Assembly: GCF_013030265.1 (NCBI RefSeq)
Contig: NZ_WPZQ01000006.1
Location: forward strand, 62,001-126,000
Reading direction: 5' to 3'
DNA length: 64,000 bases
Source: Ruegeria arenilitoris
GTDB lineage: Bacteria; Pseudomonadota; Alphaproteobacteria; Rhodobacterales; Rhodobacteraceae
The number at the start of each line of letters is the position of its first letter. Position 1 is the stretch's first letter. Shown in pieces: positions 63,001 to 64,000 of this stretch. A program made the position numbers and the translations under genes. The notes beneath the pieces are model-generated. The model made no database searches. It was given only the letters and a program-made list of their open reading frames with translations, and was not told the DNA's origin.

Positions 63001-64000
63001 CCGCAGATTCCGCGACCAGTTCTGAGCTGGCACCTGTTCTAAGCTCGGTTCCGGCCGTCAGCGAAGCCGTTTCCAGGGCAGCTGACTTTCCGTCGAATGT
63101 CAGCTGTGTCAGCGCATTCACATTAATGGATTGTGCGAAGATTTCCGACGTGCCGTTCATCGCTACGGAAGCACCGGTTGATGTTGCCTCAAACGCCTCG
63201 CGCGCAACAATCGCGCCGGAGATGTTTAGCATACCGGCGCTTTCCAGACGAATTGCACCGCCCGCTGCCTGGCCGTTGAAGGTCATGTCTCCGTTGCTGG
63301 TTCTGATGTCGATCAGATCTCCGCTCTCGGAAGTGATCGCGCCTTCAAGAAGGATTGGTCCCTGGTTGCGGACCTGAATGCGACTGCCCGCACGAATTTG
63401 CGGTGTGTGACCACCAGCAGGAGCACCCAGCGTCAGTTTCCCATCAGCCCGCAGCGCAATATTGGTTGAGGACGCCATGTCCCCGTTCAGACGCACACCC
63501 ACGCCATTCTCGGTCGCGATCAGACGGATTGCGTTGGCATACATGCCACCAAGAGCGGCGACATCCACGGCCAACGCCGGGGCTGCACCTTCGCCCGCCT
63601 GTTCGGTGATCCCGGTCACCGCGCCCGTTGCCGGATCGTAAGACCAGTTATAGTCCACTCTGTTGGCACCAGCGACGACATTGAGTTGATCCGCACGCAT
63701 CTTGCCGTATATCGCAGCCGCTCGTGCAATCACATCGATGCGGCTGGTGTCGGTCAGGGCGATCCGGTTTTCCGGGTTCAGACCTCCGGCACCGATTGTA
63801 ACCGTGCCTCGGCGTACATCGAACCCAGTCAGTGCCCCATTACTGCCGAATTGCGGCTTTCCGGTTGTCAGAGTCGCACGGCCCGTGTTGATGAAACCAC
63901 AGCCGTTGCAGGTGATGCCAAACTCGTTGGCGACCACCACGTCCATGCGCTTTCCGGCCACTTCCAGAATGCCGCCCAGCTGGGTTTGATTTCCGCCAAC
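57044..64000 (-). CDS. CdiA/FhaB-type two-partner-secretion exoprotein with TNT toxin tip (N-terminus outside window)
   Basis: About 2318 residues are visible; the frame is open at the window end, so start, signal peptide and any TpsB gene are missing. Order: TPS domain with GGNQTQLGGILEVAGKRMDV and VVVANEFGITCNGCGFINTG; three 143-aa tandem repeats (61913-63199); further beta-helix; a proline-rich 13-aa repeat (60596-60712); filamentous haemagglutinin repeats; a hydrophobic segment near 58.9 kb; an Ala-rich Cys-containing GHMLLHALAGCAAAEASG region; NNYL pretoxin-like motif near 58.1 kb; and the last ~110 residues a TNT domain (WPPNYGFEGPP, FDRYGGRFDEKGNF, SPYRQYEVLKPIP, APWFGKTGGGTQYQLPMS). 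TNT domains cleave NAD+. It is secreted through TpsB and delivers the tip into neighbours. Confidence 0.9.
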   Translation of the reverse strand, partial: VGGNQTQLGGILEVAGKRMDVVVANEFGITCNGCGFINTGRATLTTGKPQFGSNGALTGFDVRRGTVTIGAGGLNPENRIALTDTSRIDVIARAAAIYGKMRADQLNVVAGANRVDYNWSYDPATGAVTGITEQAGEGAAPALAVDVAALGGMYANAIRLIATENGVGVRLNGDMASSTNIALRADGKLTLGAPAGGHTPQIRAGSRIQVRNQGPILLEGAITSESGDLIDIRTSNGDMTFNGQAAGGAIRLESAGMLNISGAIVAREAFEATSTGASVAMNGTSEIFAQSINVNALTQLTFDGKSAALETASLTAGTELRTGASSELVAESAALTGGDARIEGQVQALENLTIEATDGSVDHRGTSRGQAVTITGDDIQTSDGSQIAAVGDLSVTAAEQAKISGELVAGKGLTLKSTAAGIAVETNAEILAESLNVEAQTRIDFDGKAAAHETAFVSAGTELATGADSELLADSVALTGETAQLSGELRAVDGLTIEATDGAVEHSGVSRGQNVSIIGDTVETGDTSQIAAVDGLTVTATDQILLDGELASGAELAITSTGASVTIEDGAELVADSLDVDAQTQVALNGRAAVQNRAELNAGASLTTGDASEIVAGSIAFSGTTAQIAGQAEAQDSVSIEARDGSLEHSGRSRGRSVTLSGDRVQTGESSQIAAIADLQVTAADRAVIDGTMIAGQRADLSVTAGDLDLQGQINARNTNITTSGQTSLGADALAVGQSVLELQSGSLNGGLRASHFDQLRAGDGLAVTLETGGLTVAASERVEFDGDLLLDLEGDLENRGTIKASGNLQLRSGSDLNNRGGLLKSGETMQLVARDGTVLNQSGRIEADGGLAIEAETFVNRFNSIVTEPSQSGVEIFAGTPDNKTRSRRVSTNPADLELGSCFTSSRSNGGADRASSCATIYSFDGVYSNQGGVTWSTGTSVAASGAKPEILSGAGIAIQAGTVRNDAGLISAEGGIDVQSSSFANNGYQDTRVTHTATYTRNLTIEINEGSGGSDAAFTTRTERVTYSPISRETSNGATSEIGQVLAGGAVNINSASVVASGDIRSGTASVVPPRENSNVTQASLPDLIVPASSLTPVQPDVLDLPALAPVQPDVVTLPSLDPVQPKLQTLANLDALIGEGRTNFGTMPVSYEDLLSSDYFLDRLQIQNELFQNINRPTEWNGYQSDGVSFDGENAVQTPGSEFVGFGDRFGLSESGVLASLDKANASESGDLKITAGSITGSGGSLIAEGGSLSLTSFGNIDFEDTELGGDLVNIITGGDFSGKALVIRSTSDTSIFAAGNVVIAGLAQTEEYYTNTSVTKITENLASRFDVGGDLSIISSADMTLAGVQAQVTGDTRLTAGGSLYLLTEQSGVQYSEGDAKNGTDRLTLTAQVTQLSTGGDFIANAGGDAVLIGTQIDAGGKAHLAAAGDVVLAAAQDIAKSETRKTSRGFLSKKKETRSTLAVTNRGVGITAGGDIDIVAETGDLTTAGTELASASGDINLTATEGNILVGTYTDVFEETHTKEKSYLGGLLSKSSQLHTVDHINTGTDALAALDLSIVSGSDTTLVGATLSAGQNLNIKTGGDFSVQAAIDSHRSEFFETDMGLVTMTTITETSFTETAVLTELLAGQGMSFDIGGDAELVVYQNAGVDAPNPQDLYPEELLAIDGLELISQELADEYFYEEKTQLSPAFKALVAIAVAAYVAPNLVGNLLPELTTAAAAEGATALTTGLYNGATAFTSTALVETLDGVVAGDLDLGAILEAAAFSGVSAGLTSGINLNIPENSPLNDALINGFGNGDVAQLTIGGILEGALDGAISSGLSSTVYGTDFAEGFSASLVQTVTNLALADAQFEIGGLFTDEDGIPINGGEGSAGHMLLHALAGCAAAEASGADCKSGAAGGIAASIYSGIAGNSSLSIEEQNRLASVVGAVAGYLVSGGEADNVSTGSFVGQSAVLNNYLKHTDLANMQAALEACHAQDGGCSKADQRDIAVHFANVGLQNDRELANTCFTNECIDSFLAEAVSYDEAIAALSSESPYAAQLLSVSGALFVSGPAQQQLDQNIDFLNGYEDYQETRCGGVSDGACAEAYTEAYAGYLNDVETVEATKQFLAVVTGAVALGPSVCAATPRTCVALGVSDVIECASGNITSCSPGPNLQGTGIKVEGSAPNRAPVANPTAAQIASAEKLGVDTRWVKSNGEIDWPPNYGFEGPPTIRELQPGQTFDRYGGRFDEKGNFTDRGAFVAPRDVPFDQRSLPDSSKNSPYRQYEVLKPIPQVNSGSAAPWFGKTGGGTQYQLPMSIDELVKQGFIRQLK
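60596..60712 (-). repeat. Three tandem 13-aa proline-rich units in the exoprotein
   Basis: The units LTPVQPDVLDLPA, LAPVQPDVVTLPS and LDPVQPKLQTLAN follow each other exactly (39 bp each). The PVQP core is invariant. This breaks the beta-helix pattern and may be a flexible hinge or a wall-like stalk. Confidence 0.85.
61913..63199 (-). repeat. Three tandem 143-aa repeats in the exoprotein
   Basis: Units at 62771-63199, 62342-62770 and 61913-62341, each exactly 429 bp without indels. Shared landmarks at fixed positions are A(G)TEL near 50, a GLTIEATDG-type strand near 84-92, HSGxSRGQ near 96-103 and SQIAAV near 118-123. They form one extended beta-helix section of the adhesin shaft. Equal length with sequence divergence points to old duplication kept by structure. 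Confidence 0.9.

Noticed and set aside
61087..63989. Many plus-strand open frames across the exoprotein
   Set aside because: They are mirror frames of a GC-rich repeat-bearing gene; their translations are low in complexity and repeat with the same period as the real gene.
44388..64000. Right attachment site repeating the tRNA-Ala 3' end
   Set aside because: No copy of the T-arm/acceptor sequence was found by eye in the window, so the island boundary is not claimed.

Overview
The window reads as chromosome of a marine alphaproteobacterium of the Roseobacter group (Rhodobacteraceae, Ruegeria-like). The pointers are the rpsP-rimM-trmD-rplS neighbourhood with bluB inserted, a MipZ division regulator, an Mcl1-type malyl-CoA lyase, a taurine-pyruvate aminotransferase-like enzyme, a DgcN/DgcA D-glutamate module, and the family-specific TIGR02300, DUF1244 and DUF2783 proteins. 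Assignments rest on reading the translations; no database search was run.

Layout. 1-6.8 kb: GNAT acetyltransferases, chorismate mutase and an expanded rpsP-bluB-rimM-trmD-rplS-rpmE ribosomal/translation block interrupted by a 49-aa membrane protein, a sulfotransferase-like gene, a lipoprotein and an antiparallel GH25 lysozyme. 6.8-11.9 kb: lipoprotein plus fatty-acid desaturase, AEC transporter, mipZ and a class III nucleotide cyclase. 11.9-19.7 kb: a homogentisate degradation cluster (MarR regulator divergent from hmgA, LysE exporter, fahA, MBL protein, FAD monooxygenase, DUF2783, maiA, DOPA-dioxygenase-like). 19.7-23 kb: acyl-CoA synthetase and taurine-pyruvate aminotransferase-like gene. 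23-30 kb: rpmI-rplT, a Usp/AGCS symporter pair, pyk, N-formylglutamate amidohydrolase and small conserved proteins. 30-36.3 kb: D-amino-acid locus (dgcN-dgcA-dat), mcl1, an Lrp regulator divergent from a LysE exporter. 36.5-44.2 kb: a three-domain glycan enzyme, a dead AraC regulator, accA, a lytic transglycosylase, a GntR regulator, a YgjP-like metallopeptidase and TIGR02300.

From tRNA-Ala(GGC) at 44.3 kb onward the content is accessory. An integrase-like fragment lies against the tRNA. It is followed by a SoxR regulon with a perfect 18-bp SoxR box (DUF1330 protein, MFS pump, MBL protein), a LysR/VOC/isochorismatase set and an RND efflux pump.

The most striking system is at 54.5-64 kb on the minus strand. 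It is the 3' 7 kb of a giant two-partner-secretion haemagglutinin (CdiA/FhaB type; N-terminus beyond the window) ending in a TNT-type NAD+ glycohydrolase toxin domain. Its stop codon overlaps a small immunity candidate by 4 nt. Behind it comes a chain of immunity candidates (Imm63-like, SUKH/SMI1, DUF7660-like and an unrecognised 181-aa protein). Two of these are preceded at once by short orphan reading frames that look like the tails of older, displaced toxin tips. Together they look like a contact-dependent inhibition locus with a fossil record of toxin exchange.
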